Origin: Bog-756 sp963741055
GTDB lineage: Bacteria; Actinomycetota; Acidimicrobiia; Acidimicrobiales; RAAP-2
NCBI GenBank assembly: GCA_963741055.1
Contig: CAVUGU010000020.1
Coordinates: 46,969-110,968, forward strand
DNA: 64,000 nt
Direction: 5' to 3'
In this document: in pieces, positions 48,997 to 58,968 of the stretch
Layout: each line of letters opens with the position of its first letter
Position numbering within the stretch: position 1 is the stretch's first letter
Notes under the pieces: generated by a model
What the model was told of the DNA's origin: nothing
Database searches by the model: none
What the model saw: the letters and a program-made list of their open reading frames with translations, nothing else
Made by a program: the position numbers and the translations under genes

Positions 48997-50382
48997 ATGC
49001 CTAGCTTCGGGCTCCGGCGGCACAAGGTCAAAGGTCCCTCCACCCCTCCACCGGTCCCCGAGCGCATCACCCCGCGTCCACCCGCGGAGGGTGGGCTGCG
49101 CATCGCCTACCTCGTCTATCGGGGCAATCCTCGCTGCGGCGGCCAAGGGGTCTACACGCGGCATCTGACCCGCGAGCTGGCCCGTCTCGGGCACTCGGTC
49201 GAAGTCTTCGCCGGCCAGCCCTGGCCGGAGGTCGACGAGGGGGTCGGGTTCACGCCGGTGCCGAGTCTCGACCTCTACCGCGAGCCGGACCCGTTCCGGA
49301 TCCCGCATCCGCGCGAGTTCCGCAATTCGTATCCGAGCTCGATCGCCGCCCTCGAGTTCGGAGTGATGTGCACGGCCGGGTTCCCCGAGCCGTGGACCTT
49401 CTCTCTGCGAGCCCGCCGCTTGCTGGCGGCTCGACCCGATGCGTTCGATCTGGTCCACGACAACCAGTGCCTCGGCAACGGCATCCTCGGGATGATCGAC
49501 GACGGCTGGCCGATGCTCACCACGCTGCACCACCCGATCACCGTCGACCGCCAACTCGCGCTCAGCCACGCGTCGAACCCGTGGCAGTACTTCACCCAGT
49601 TGCGATGGTTCGGGTTCCTGCGCATGCAGGTCCGGGTGGCACGCGCCCTTCCGCGGGTGGTCACCGTGTCCGAGTCGTCGAAGGCGGACATCGCGGCGCA
49701 GATGGGGGTGGACCCGGCCACGATGACGGTGGTGCCGGTCGGGGTCGACCACACCGTCTTCCGTCCGAAGGCCGACGTCGACCCGGTGCCCGGCCGGATC
49801 ATGGTGACCTCGTCGTCCGACGTCCCGTTGAAGGGCCTGGTGCCTCTTCTCGAGGCGGTTGCGAAGTTGCGTACCGAGCGCGACATCGAGCTGGTGGTCA
49901 TCGGCAACCCGCGTCCCGACGGGCGGGTGGCCCGGGCCATCGACCGTCTCGACCTCGGACCGATCGTCCGCTGCGTCTCGGGGATCAGCGACGAGGAATT
50001 GGCCCGGCACTACGCGCAGGCCGAGGTCGCGGTGGTCCCTTCCCTGTACGAAGGATTCTCCCTCCCGGCGATCGAGGCCATGGCCTGTGGCGTCGCGCTG
50101 GTGGCGACCACCGGCGGCGCGCTGCCCGAGGTGGTCGGGACCGACGGTGAGACCGGTCTGCTGGTGCCCCCCGACGACCCGGGGGCACTGGCCGCCGGGA
50201 TCGGACGGCTGCTCGACGACGAGGCGCTGCGTCGCCGGCTCGGTGCGGCGGGGCGTGAACGGGTGCTCGGGCGCTTCACCTGGGAAGTGACCGCGGCGGG
50301 CACGGCTGACCAGTACCGAGCACTGCTCGAGGACACCCGCCGGGTGCAGCCCCGCCCGACGATCGAGGCATCGCCGTGTTGA
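48997..50382 (+). CDS. GT4 family glycosyltransferase
   Basis: A 461-residue GT-B enzyme. Acceptor-domain start LRIAYLVYRGNPRCGGQGVY, TTLHHPITVDRQLAL and VVTVSESSKADIA lead to the donor domain with VPVGVDHTVFRP and YEGFSLPAIEAMACG, whose glutamates form the E-x7-E site. The ATG at 48997 leaves a 35-residue Pro-rich lead before the fold. It overlaps the following methyltransferase by a few bases and starts a three-gene unit with that gene and the prenyltransferase-like gene. Substrates cannot be inferred. Confidence 0.86.
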   Translation: MPSFGLRRHKVKGPSTPPPVPERITPRPPAEGGLRIAYLVYRGNPRCGGQGVYTRHLTRELARLGHSVEVFAGQPWPEVDEGVGFTPVPSLDLYREPDPFRIPHPREFRNSYPSSIAALEFGVMCTAGFPEPWTFSLRARRLLAARPDAFDLVHDNQCLGNGILGMIDDGWPMLTTLHHPITVDRQLALSHASNPWQYFTQLRWFGFLRMQVRVARALPRVVTVSESSKADIAAQMGVDPATMTVVPVGVDHTVFRPKADVDPVPGRIMVTSSSDVPLKGLVPLLEAVAKLRTERDIELVVIGNPRPDGRVARAIDRLDLGPIVRCVSGISDEELARHYAQAEVAVVPSLYEGFSLPAIEAMACGVALVATTGGALPEVVGTDGETGLLVPPDDPGALAAGIGRLLDDEALRRRLGAAGRERVLGRFTWEVTAAGTADQYRALLEDTRRVQPRPTIEASPC

Positions 50383-51161
50383 CCGTCGACTACGGAAGGC
50401 TCGGAGTGCGTCCGGGCGACCGGCTCCTCGACCTCGGCTGCGGCTTCGGCCGCCACGCCTACCAGGCCGCGAGGCTCGGCGCCGAAGTGGTGGCTCTCGA
50501 CGCGGGCGCGGACGAGGTGCGCTCGGTGCAGGACACCCTCGGGGCGATGGCGGTGGCCGGTGAGATCGACGCCCGCGAGGCAAGGGTCGGCGCGGTGCAA
50601 GGTGACGCACTGGCCCTCCCTTTTGCCACCGCCAGCTTCGACCGGGTGATCGCCTCGGAGATCCTCGAGCACATCCCCGAGGACGGCGCGGCGATGGGCG
50701 AGCTGGCCCGGGTGCTGCGTCCGGGCGGCACCATGGCGGTGACCGTGCCGCGGTGCGGTCCCGAGTTCGTCAACTGGGCGCTCTCGGACGCGTACCACGA
50801 CGTGCCCGGCGGTCACGTGCGCATCTACCGGCACAGCGAGCTGGTCGAGCGTCTGCGCACGGCCGGTCTCGTACCGACCGGCAGCCACCACGCGCACGGA
50901 CTGCACTCGCCGTACTGGTGGCTGCGGTGCCTGGTCGGGCCCACCAACGACCGCCATCCGGCCGTCGCGGCCTACCACCGCCTTTTGGTGTGGGACATCG
51001 AGAAGGCCCCCAAGGTGACCCGCTACACCGAGCGCGTCCTCAACCCGCTGGTCGGCAAGAGCCTGGTCGTCTACCTGGTCAAGCCCGTCGCAACGTCGCC
51101 CGATCGTCCCGAGGGCCCCGTCGGGGTTCTCGTCGGCGCCGGGCAAGGAAGGAAGCCGTGA
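50376..51161 (+). CDS. class I SAM-dependent methyltransferase
   Basis: A 261-residue methyltransferase of the Methyltransf_11 type. LLDLGCGFGRHAYQAARLGA is the SAM loop, FDRVIASEILEHIPED motif II and ARVLRPGGTMAVTVPRCGPE motif III. The start is GTG 50376 or TTG 50379, the latter overlapping the GT4 stop as TTGA. Its stop overlaps the next gene's GTG (GTGA), so three genes are translated as a unit. Confidence 0.87.
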   Translation: MLTVDYGRLGVRPGDRLLDLGCGFGRHAYQAARLGAEVVALDAGADEVRSVQDTLGAMAVAGEIDAREARVGAVQGDALALPFATASFDRVIASEILEHIPEDGAAMGELARVLRPGGTMAVTVPRCGPEFVNWALSDAYHDVPGGHVRIYRHSELVERLRTAGLVPTGSHHAHGLHSPYWWLRCLVGPTNDRHPAVAAYHRLLVWDIEKAPKVTRYTERVLNPLVGKSLVVYLVKPVATSPDRPEGPVGVLVGAGQGRKP

Positions 51162-52262
51162 GATCGATCCCCGAGGTTCCCGGCGTCCTCGAGCGCGTCG
51201 CAAGTGCTCGCGACCGCCGAGTCGATCGCGGCCCTGCAGCGTCCGGACGGGATGATCCCCTGGTTCCCGGGCGGGCACTGCGACCCGTGGAACCACGTCG
51301 AGGCCGCGATGGCGCTGACCGTCAGCGGCATGGACGACGAGGCCGACCGCGCCTACCAGTGGCTCCTCGACACCCAGCTCCCCGACGGCAGCTGGTTCAA
51401 CTACTACCTCTCGACCGGCGTCAAGGACCCGCGCCTCGACACCAACGTCTGTGCCTACCTGGCGACGGGAGCCTGGCACCGCTACGTCTCGACCGGCGAC
51501 CTCGGCGCGCTCGAGAAGCTCTGGGCGGCGGTCGAGGCCGGAGTCGACTTCGTGCTGCGCTGGCAGCGGGTCGACGGGTCCATCCGATGGTCGCTCGACC
51601 CTGCGGGACGACGGGAGGAGTACGCGCTGCTCACCGGTTCGTCCTCGATCTACCACAGCCTCCGTTGCGCGATCGCGATCGCCGAGCGACTCGGTCAGGA
51701 GCGTCCCGACTGGGAGCTGGCCGCGGGCCGTCTCGCGCACGCGGTGGCCCATGCTCCCGAGGCGTTCGCGCCGAAGGTGGAGTTCGCGATGGACTGGTAC
51801 TACCCGGTCCTCTCGGGCGCGGTCACCGGTGGGGCGGCTCGGTCCCAGATCCTCGACTCGTGGTCGACGTTCGTGATGGAGGGCCGCGGGGTGCGGTGCG
51901 TGTCCACCGGCGAGTGGGTGACGGCAGCCGAAACGGCCGAATGCGTCCTCACGCTCGACGGGCTCGGGCTCGACGACGCCGCCCTCGAGCTGCTCACCTG
52001 GGTCCAGGCCCTGCGCAACGACGACGGCTCGTACTGGACCGGCATGGTCTACCCCGAAGAGGCGACCTACCCGCCGCTCGAGCGCTCCTCTTACACCGCG
52101 GGCGCGATGATCCTCGCGGCCGACGCGGTGAGCCGGACCACTCCCGCCTCGGGAATCTTCCGCGGCGAGGGACTCCCGAGCCACCTCGACCTCACCGAGC
52201 CCGCTCCGGAGGCGCCGGTCGAGCCCGCGCTCCCTGCCCACGGCGCACCGGGCAGCCGCTGA
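51158..52262 (+). CDS. prenyltransferase/squalene-oxidase repeat-like (alpha/alpha toroid) protein (one frame break)
   Basis: About 367 residues after correction. Repeated helical hairpins with QRPDGMIPWFPGG, TQLPDGSWFNYYLS, RVDGSIRWSL and NDDGSYWTGMVYPEE match the DG-x-W turns of prenyltransferase/squalene-cyclase repeats and six-hairpin glycosidases. Extra base at 51201-51202 (GTCGCAAGTG) separates the first 14 residues; the GTG at 51158 overlaps the methyltransferase stop as GTGA. The catalytic DxDD of cyclases is not evident, so the function may be glycan-related. Similar GT4-methyltransferase-prenyltransferase-like trios occur in other actinobacteria, from memory and not checked here. 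Confidence 0.68.
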
Positions 52263-52284
52263 GCAGAGCCGCGGACCCGCGCGG

Positions 52285-53159
52285 CTAGCGAGGGTCGCGG
52301 GCCGTCGCCGATGCCGGTTGCGCCGACCCGTCGTCGAAGGCCTCCTCCAGTCCCGCGATCAGCCAGCGGTCCTCGTCGGTGATCGCCGGCGTGTGGGCCG
52401 CGGCGACTGAATCCCTCGGCGAGGCGGACCGCGTCGCCTTCGACGGTCGGTGCCGAGGATGCAAGGAGCCCCCGACGGACCCGGACCACTTCGCCTTGGT
52501 CGACGTGCAAGGTGATCTCGGGATGGTGCGCGATCACGGCGAGCGTGCCCGATCTCGCCTCCGCGGTCGCGGTGACCCGGAAGGCAGGACCGATCGCCGC
52601 GGCGTAGGCCAGAGTGAGCTCGACCTCGTCCGCTTCGACCGGCTGGACGCGCGAGAGGGGCAGCAACACGTCGCGTTCGTGGATCCAGGAATCCCAGAGT
52701 GCGTGCACGGCGACTGCACGGAGGGCGAGGTGACCGGGAGGTGCCTCGGCGACCGTCGACCACTCGGCCTCGTCGAGTGAGCTCCACAACTCGGTGAGAC
52801 GGTCGTTGGTCGACGTGAACGCGTCGAGGGTCGCCGATGGAGGTCGACCGCGCGCTGCGTCGACCATCGAGGCCGGGACCGACACCGGATCGAAGTCGGT
52901 GAGCAGCCGGGTCGGCGTCCCCTTCAGTCCTTCCGTCACCGAGTGTGCCCAGTAGCGGTTGACGCCGACCAGGTGCTCGATCACGTCCTGGACGCTCCAG
53001 CCGCGGCACCGGCTCGGTGCCGCCCATTCCTCGTCGGAGAGGCCCACGAGCACCGCGGCGAGCCGCGAACGCTGGCGGAGCACCGCGGTGGACGGGTTCT
53101 CGGCGACGTGGTCGAGGTCGATGACCGCCGGTCCGTCGATAGCGCGGACGGAGCTGCAA
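52285..53159 (-). CDS. maleylpyruvate isomerase-fold (DinB-like) protein (frame breaks)
   Basis: About 290 residues. LSDEEWAAPSRCRGWSVQDVIEHL is the N-terminal helix bundle and metal site of the mycothiol-dependent maleylpyruvate isomerase family (TIGR03083), and HALWDSWIHERDVLLPL holds the second pair of ligands. An extra base at 52405-52406 breaks the frame; correcting it gives FSAAAHTPAITDEDRWLIAG and a normal end at the TAG at 52285. The likely start is the TTG at 53159 (AGAGGGA upstream), which needs one more base removed near 53141. It follows a methyltransferase gene 12 bases away. Confidence 0.7.
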
Positions 53160-53171
53160 CGCGCGGTCCCT

Positions 53172-53888
53172 CTAGCCGGTTCGGCGGAGCACCCGGAGGG
53201 ACCCGCACTCGCCGTCTTCGACGAACTCCCCGGAGTCGAGCGCGGCGCGCCAGATCTCGTACGGGGGCCGGCCGCCGTCGGCCGGGTCGGCGAAGACGTC
53301 GTGGATGGCGAGCCAGCCGTCCTCGGAGACGAAGGGTGCCCATCCCCGGTAGTCGTTCCAGGCGGGTTCGGCGCCATGGCCGCCGTCGATGAAGCAGAAG
53401 GCGACCGGTGTGCGCCACCGACCGCTCACCGTCGACGAGTCACCGACCAGGCCGACCACCGAGTGCTCGAGGTCGGCGTCGTCGATGGTCCGTCGCCAGG
53501 ACGGGAGGGTGTCGATCCGGCCGGTCCGCGGGTCGACCAGCGATGGGTCGTGGTGCTCCCATCCGGCCTGGTTCTCCTCGGATCCGTGGTGGTGGTCGAG
53601 GCTGAACAGCACCGCGTCGGTCTCCTCGGCGGCAGCGCCGAGGTAGACGGTCGACTTGCCGCACCAGGCGCCGATCTCGACGAAGGTCGCGGGGTGAAAG
53701 GCCGCGCCCGCTCGCAGGGCGGCGAGGAAGAGAGCCTCACCCTCGTCGTCGGGCATGAATCCGTTCGCGGTGCGGCCGAGGGAGAGGAGTCGCTCGCGCC
53801 GGGCCCGCCGTTCGCCGACGTCGGTGTTCCCGTGGATGCGCGGCGTCCATCGCTCCAGCCTGCCACGGGCGGGGTTCCGGTCGGTCAC
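53172..53888 (-). CDS. class I SAM-dependent methyltransferase (Methyltransf_24-like)
   Basis: A 238-residue protein. TFVEIGAWCGKSTVYLGAAA is the SAM loop, FSLDHHHGSEENQ follows strand 2, and FCFIDGGHGAEPAWNDYRGW with HDVFADPADGG has the acidic metal or catalytic residues of Methyltransf_24/cephalosporin-hydroxylase-like enzymes. The GTG at 53888 is chosen; the open frame continues upstream but is Arg/Pro rich. Often found with glycan or secondary-metabolite genes; substrate unknown. Confidence 0.78.
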   Translation of the reverse strand: MTDRNPARGRLERWTPRIHGNTDVGERRARRERLLSLGRTANGFMPDDEGEALFLAALRAGAAFHPATFVEIGAWCGKSTVYLGAAAEETDAVLFSLDHHHGSEENQAGWEHHDPSLVDPRTGRIDTLPSWRRTIDDADLEHSVVGLVGDSSTVSGRWRTPVAFCFIDGGHGAEPAWNDYRGWAPFVSEDGWLAIHDVFADPADGGRPPYEIWRAALDSGEFVEDGECGSLRVLRRTG

Positions 53889-54221
53889 GGCCGTGCCGCA
53901 GACCTGGCTCTGGCAGGGTGGCACGAGCACTCGTCGAGGCTCGCCCGTCACGCGCAGGTCTCGTCGATCGTGGCGGATCCCGTGTGAAATTCCGATGACC
54001 TCGCTCCCTGTCAACCCAGGTGGTGGGGGCCACGGGCGGTCTCGCGCACCCGGCGCGTCGGCGGTGACCGACCGTGCCGCAACTTCCCCTCTGCGGGTCG
54101 GCGGGGCTACGCTTGTCGGGGCCGGCTGTTGGGAGGACTGGCGGTCTGTCGTCGTTCGATGCGTGGCCCGGGCCGGGCTCGGGTCGAGGACGCATGGTGG
54201 CGGACACTCGAGGGGGTACAG
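53889..54221. other. divergent intergenic region
   Basis: A 333-base gap between the leftward methyltransferase and the rightward GT2 fusion. TACGCT at 54108-54113 could be a -10 box for the plus strand, without a clear -35. GAGGGGG just before the GTG at 54222 is the ribosome site. I see no other gene or repeat here. Confidence 0.4.
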
Positions 54222-55661
54222 GTGCGAGCCGACCACAAGAAGCGGATCGGGATACTGGTCGTCGCCTACAACGCGGCATCGACTCTTGCCAGGGTGCTCG
54301 ACCGGATCCCCGAGGAGATCCGGCCGGACATCGAAGAGGTCATCGTCAGCGACGACCACAGCCAGGACTCGACCTACCTGGTCGGTCTCGGGTACCAGCA
54401 GGTGTCCGACCTGCCCATCACGCTCATCCGACAGCCGGAGAACCTGGGGTACGGCGGCAACCAGAAGGCCGGCTACCAGGTCGCCATCGAGCACGGGCTC
54501 GATTTCGTGGTGATGCTCCACGGCGACGGCCAGTACGCGCCCGAGTCGCTGCCCGACATCCTCGCCCCGCTGCTCGCGGGTGAGGCCGATGCAGTGTTCG
54601 GCTCCCGCATCATGATCAAAGGAGCCGCTCGCAAAGGCGGCATGCCGCTCTACAAGTACGTCGGGAACCGGATCCTCTCCCGCTTCGAGAACGCAGCGCT
54701 CGGGACCGAGCTCTCCGAATTCCACAGCGGATATCGGGCGTACTCGGTCGAGGCGCTCAAGCAGATCCCCTACGAGCTCAACTCCGACGGATTCAACTTC
54801 GACACGCAGATCATCATCCAGCTCCACGATGCCGGAATGCGTATCGCAGAGGTACCGATCCCGACCTACTACGGGGACGAGATCTGCTACGTCGACGGCA
54901 TGGGCTACGCGGCAGACGTCACGAAGGACGTGGTCGCCTACCGATTGCAGAAGGCCGGTTTCGGGGACGGCAGCCGCATCGCGCTGAAAGAGGAGTACGA
55001 GCTCAAACCGAGCGAGGACAGCTCGCACGGCCGGATCTCCACGATGCTCAGCTCGAAGCCGCCGAGCAAGATCCTCGACCTCGGGTGCTCGAGCGGGCTG
55101 CTCGCCGAGCGCCTGCGTGCGATGGGCCACCAGGTGACCGGGGTCGACGTCACCGAGATCGAGGGAGTCGGGGAGCGCACCAGCGCGTTCTTCAAGGCGG
55201 ACCTGAACCAGGGCATCCCGCCCGAGGTCGGCTCCGACTTCGACGTGGTGCTCGCTGCCGACGTTCTCGAGCACCTCTCCGATCCGGCGGCGTTGATGGA
55301 CCAGATCCGCGACGTCCTCGCTCCGGACGGAACGGTGATCTTCTGTGTGCCGAACATCGCCCACTGGTATCCGCGCTTTCGGGTGACCCTCGGGATGTTC
55401 GACTACGACCAAAGGGGCATCCTCGACTCGACCCACCTCCGTTTCTTCACTCGTCGCAGCATCAAGAAGTTGATCGAGCGCGAAGGCTTCACCGTCCGGA
55501 GGATCGAGCCGGTCGGGCTGCCGCTCGATGCGCTCGGCGTCGAGGGCGGCCCGTCGAGGTTGGTCCGGCTGGTCGACCAGTTCCTCCTGGCCCTCTGGCC
55601 CACCCTGTTCGGGTACCAGTTCCTCATCGAGGCGGCACCGGCCACTCAGCCCTCGATCTGA
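54222..55661 (+). CDS. GT2 glycosyltransferase fused to a SAM methyltransferase
   Basis: 479 residues. Residues about 10-240 are GT2 of the DPM1-like group: IGILVVAYNAASTLARVLDR, VIVSDDHSQDST, LHGDGQYAPESLPDIL (metal site) and SEFHSGYRAYSVEAL. Residues about 270-470 are a methyltransferase: ILDLGCSSGLLAERLRAMGH, VLAADVLEHLSDPAALM and ILDSTHLRFFTRRSIKKLIE. The second domain is of the same subfamily as that fused to WbsX at 2128. There is no membrane anchor until a short hydrophobic segment near the end. The enzyme may both attach and methylate a sugar. Confidence 0.88.
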   Translation: MRADHKKRIGILVVAYNAASTLARVLDRIPEEIRPDIEEVIVSDDHSQDSTYLVGLGYQQVSDLPITLIRQPENLGYGGNQKAGYQVAIEHGLDFVVMLHGDGQYAPESLPDILAPLLAGEADAVFGSRIMIKGAARKGGMPLYKYVGNRILSRFENAALGTELSEFHSGYRAYSVEALKQIPYELNSDGFNFDTQIIIQLHDAGMRIAEVPIPTYYGDEICYVDGMGYAADVTKDVVAYRLQKAGFGDGSRIALKEEYELKPSEDSSHGRISTMLSSKPPSKILDLGCSSGLLAERLRAMGHQVTGVDVTEIEGVGERTSAFFKADLNQGIPPEVGSDFDVVLAADVLEHLSDPAALMDQIRDVLAPDGTVIFCVPNIAHWYPRFRVTLGMFDYDQRGILDSTHLRFFTRRSIKKLIEREGFTVRRIEPVGLPLDALGVEGGPSRLVRLVDQFLLALWPTLFGYQFLIEAAPATQPSI

Positions 55662-55729
55662 TCGCGATCCACCGGCGGCCGGCTCGCCGGGGCCACGCCG
55701 TGGAGCGAGGGCGACCCGGTCCCCTCTGG

Positions 55730-56317
55730 TCATCCCCGGATCAGGGTGACCAGTGAGACGACGGTCAGGATCGCGAGCACGACACCGCCCACCTTGCGGA
55801 CGGTTCCGAACGGGACGACGCGGAGCAGCGCGGCACCGGTGAAGGCGCCGAGCGCCGCCACCGAGGAAAGGCCGAGAAATGCCCCGACGAACACCGCGGC
55901 CGGTTGGTGGTCCCTTGCCGCGAGGTTGGCGATGAGGATCTGAGTGAGGTCGCCGAACTCGCCGACGAAGATGACCGCGAAAGCGGCTGCAGTCGTCCGC
56001 GTCCACCGTCGCGGCTCGACCGCCTCCTCGACGCCCCGCTCCTCCTCTCGGCGTTCGGGTACGAAGAGCAGGTAGGCGGCGGCTGCGCCGAAGAGCACCG
56101 TGGTGATCCCGTGGAGCAACCGCTGCGGTAACAGATGGAGCAGCTGTCCCGCGGCCACCGCGATCGCAGCGTGGATCGCGAACGCCGCGCTCGCTCCGAG
56201 CCAGACCAGCAACGGCCGGTAACGACTCCCCATGATCAGGGTGGCGATCATGGTCTTGTCCGGCAGCTCCGCGAGCGCGACGAGGACGAAGACGGAGGCG
56301 GCGATGCCGATTTCCAC
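55730..56317 (-). CDS. UPF0016/GDT1 (TMEM165) family cation transporter
   Basis: A 195-residue membrane protein with six helices in two halves. ALAELPDKTMIATLIMGSRY and VIFVGEFGDLTQILIANLAA carry the paired E-x-x-D-(K/L)-(S/T) motifs that form the metal path. In other bacteria the family exports Mn2+. The central loop is charged and Arg/Glu rich. The GTG at 56317 starts it. It lies just downstream of pepN on the same strand, probably in its transcript. Confidence 0.9.
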   Translation of the reverse strand: MEIGIAASVFVLVALAELPDKTMIATLIMGSRYRPLLVWLGASAAFAIHAAIAVAAGQLLHLLPQRLLHGITTVLFGAAAAYLLFVPERREEERGVEEAVEPRRWTRTTAAAFAVIFVGEFGDLTQILIANLAARDHQPAAVFVGAFLGLSSVAALGAFTGAALLRVVPFGTVRKVGGVVLAILTVVSLVTLIRG

Positions 56318-56361
56318 GGCTTCAGGTTAGGAACCGGGTGCGGCCGCGGGCCGGACCGTGG

Positions 56362-58945
56362 CTACGCGGGGGAGACGCCCACCCGTTCGCGGAGCGCGTC
56401 CGCCAGCCCGGCGGCCTCCCGAGTGCCGAAGGCGACGTTCACCGCGAGTCGCTCGAGGATCTGGTCGACGGTCTTCCCGCCGGCCGGCAGCGGATGGGCT
56501 TCGACGAACCCGGTGACCTCCTCGGCGAGCGAAGGCGGGGTGCAGAGCGCCCGCACGCCTTCGAGCATCCGCGGGAGCGTGTTCGCCGGGAACCGCTCGA
56601 CGAGTTGGTCCCACCGATCGGTGACCCTCGCCCACGATGCAGGGCCGGTGACCCGGTTGGCGAGGAGCGCCTGCAGCAAAAAGGGCGCGTTCTGCGTACG
56701 AACCTCACCCATGGCGAGCTCGAAGGTGCGCTGCAGCCAGCGCCACGTCGTCGAACCCGGCGAGCGCGTAGAGGTACCGGATCTCCTGCTGCGGATTGGC
56801 CGGGTTCCGGTAGTGCGCGAGGAACGCCTCGAACTCCTCGGTCCCGCCCTCGGAGGCGACGATCTCGAGAACGGCCGACTCGGTGTCGGGATGGAGCGAG
56901 TTCGACCCCGATGCGGCGAACCGCTTGGCCGCCTCGGACTTGATCGCCGGGTCGTCGCCGATCGTGCCCAGGGTTCGCAGCACCGATGCTCGCAGTGCCG
57001 GGGTCCGCTCGCCGTCGTCGGCGCGGGGTTCCCACCCGAGGGCGGATTCGAGCGGGGCGAGGAGCGAACGGGTCGCCCCCTCGAGGGTCGGCCGGTCGGC
57101 CGCGGGGACCACCCGATCGAAGAGTCCGAGCGCGCCGATCACCACCGACCAGACGCTCGGGTCGCGCTCGCCGCCGTCGGCCATGGCTCGGGCGAGTCGG
57201 AGCAAGTCCCCGAGCGGTGACTGTCCGGCGAGCGCGGCCGCCCAGGTGTCCGACACCAGGTTGTAGCGCTCGAGCGGCGCGAGCTGCTCGAGCGCTGTGG
57301 CCAACCGCTCGAGCGTCGCTGGGGGATACGAGACCCGGTAGTAACCCGAACCGCCCGCGTTGACCAGCTGTCCGCTGCCTCGGTCTGCCTTCGCGGCGGG
57401 CTCCTCGAGAAGGACGGCCTCGGTGGCCCCGCCTGGGGGCGCCAGGTCGCGAACGAGGATGGGTACCTGCCAGTGCGACCCGATCGCGCCACCCGGCTCG
57501 CCCCGGTAGGAGAAGGGGGACTGGTGGAGCGAGCCGTCGTCGGCGACCTCGACGAGCGGGTAGCCACCCTGGTCGATCCAGGTGGTCATGATCGAGCGGA
57601 CCGCCCGACCGCTCGACCGCTCGAGGGCGTCCCAAAGGTCGGCGGTCTCGGTGTTCGCGTAGGCGTGGGTGCGTAGGTAGTCGCGGATCCCGTCGCGGAA
57701 CACCTCGGCGCCGAGGAATTGCTCGAGCATGCGGAGCACGCTCCCGCCCTTCTGGTAGGTGAGGACGTCGAACATCCCCTGGGCCTCCTCCGGGCGCCCG
57801 ACCGGGAATTCGACCGGCCGGGTCGTGTGGAGCCCGTCGACCGCCATCGCCGCTTCGCGCTCGACGCCGAAGCTCACCCAGCGCTGCCACTCCGGTCGGA
57901 ACGCGTCGACCGCGAGCACCTCCATGAAGGTCGCGAAGGCCTCGTTGAGCCAGATCCCGTTCCACCAGCGCATGGTGACCAGATCGCCGAACCACATGTG
58001 CGCGATCTCGTGGCAGACCACGTCGCAGACGCGCTCCAGCTCGACCCTCGCGGCCTGGGCGGGGTCGATCAGCAGTACCGATTCGCGGAAGGTGACGCAT
58101 CCCAGGTTCTCCATCGCTCCGAAGGCGAAGTCGGGGATGGCCACCAGGTCGAGCTTGTCCGCAGGGTAAGGGAGCCCGAAGTAGTCGGTGAAGAAGCGCA
58201 GCGCGTGTGCACCGACCTCGAGTGCGAACGCGCTCAGGTGCTCCTTGCCCGGTGGGTGCACGATGCGCAGCGGCACCCCGTCCACGTCGAGCGGCTCGGT
58301 GGCCTCGAGCGGCCCGACGACGAACGCGACCAGGTAGGTCGACATGACCATGGTCGGGGCGAACCGGACCCGCCGCCGCTCGCCGGGTGCCGGGCTCTCT
58401 TCGACGACCGCTCCGTTGGAGAAGGCGGCGAGCGAGTCGTCGACCACGAGGGTGATCTCGAAGGTCGCCTTCAGGTCGGGCTCGTCGAAGCAAGGAAAGG
58501 CGCGTCGAGCGTCGGTGGACTCCATCTGGGTGGTTGCGATCACATGCTCGGTGCCCGCGTCGTCGGTGAAGGTCGAGCGGTAGAAACCGTGCAGCTTGTC
58601 GTTCAAGATGCCCTCGAACCCGAGCCGCAGCGTGGCCCCGCCCGGATCGAGCGGTGTGGCGAAGGTGAGAGTCGCCCGCTCTTCGTCCGGGTCGAGTGCG
58701 ACCGAGACGGGCGAGAGCGGGGTCGCACCCCCGGAGGGGAGGAGCTCGGCTCGGCCGATCTCCAGCTCGGCCGCGTTGAGCACGACCGTCGTCGTCGGCT
58801 CGCGCACGGTCAGGTCGATCTCGACCTCTCCGGAGAAGCGTGCCGCCTCGAGGTCGGGCGTGAGCTCGAGCCGATACGCGAGGGGGACGAGAGTGCGCGG
58901 GAGCCGGTAGGGAGGGTTGTCGTCGGTGTCAGCGGTACCGGTCAT
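56362..58945 (-). CDS. pepN: aminopeptidase N, M1 family (one frame break)
   Basis: About 860 residues, the normal length for the actinobacterial enzyme. GAMENLG is the substrate loop and HEIAHMWFGD with NEAFATF supply the zinc ligands (HExxH plus Glu). One extra base near 56735 shifts the frame and separates the last 120 residues; removing it joins DDVALA to QRTFELAMGEVRTQNAPF and makes the total length an exact multiple of three. The ATG at 58945 is only 23 bases from the divergent PfkB start; TAGCCT at 58953-58958 on the minus strand would give a leaderless message. Confidence 0.92.
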
Positions 58946-58952
58946 CCCCGGG

Positions 58953-58962
58953 AGGCTACCGT
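58953..58962. promoter_or_regulatory. overlapping bidirectional -10 element, pepN / PfkB kinase
   Basis: AGGCTACCGT contains TACCGT on the plus strand (58957-58962) and TAGCCT on the minus strand (58953-58958). Each fits the TAnnnT -10 pattern and each ends six or seven bases before a start codon (GTG 58969 and ATG 58945), so both messages would be leaderless. The same ten bases occur between the divergent pair at 61667-61676. Confidence 0.5.
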
Positions 58963-58968
58963 CGCGGC

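Noticed and set aside
56362..56712. A separate gene after pepN starting at an ATG at 56712
   Set aside because: Its product is exactly the missing M1 C-terminal domain in the next frame; a single extra base explains it.
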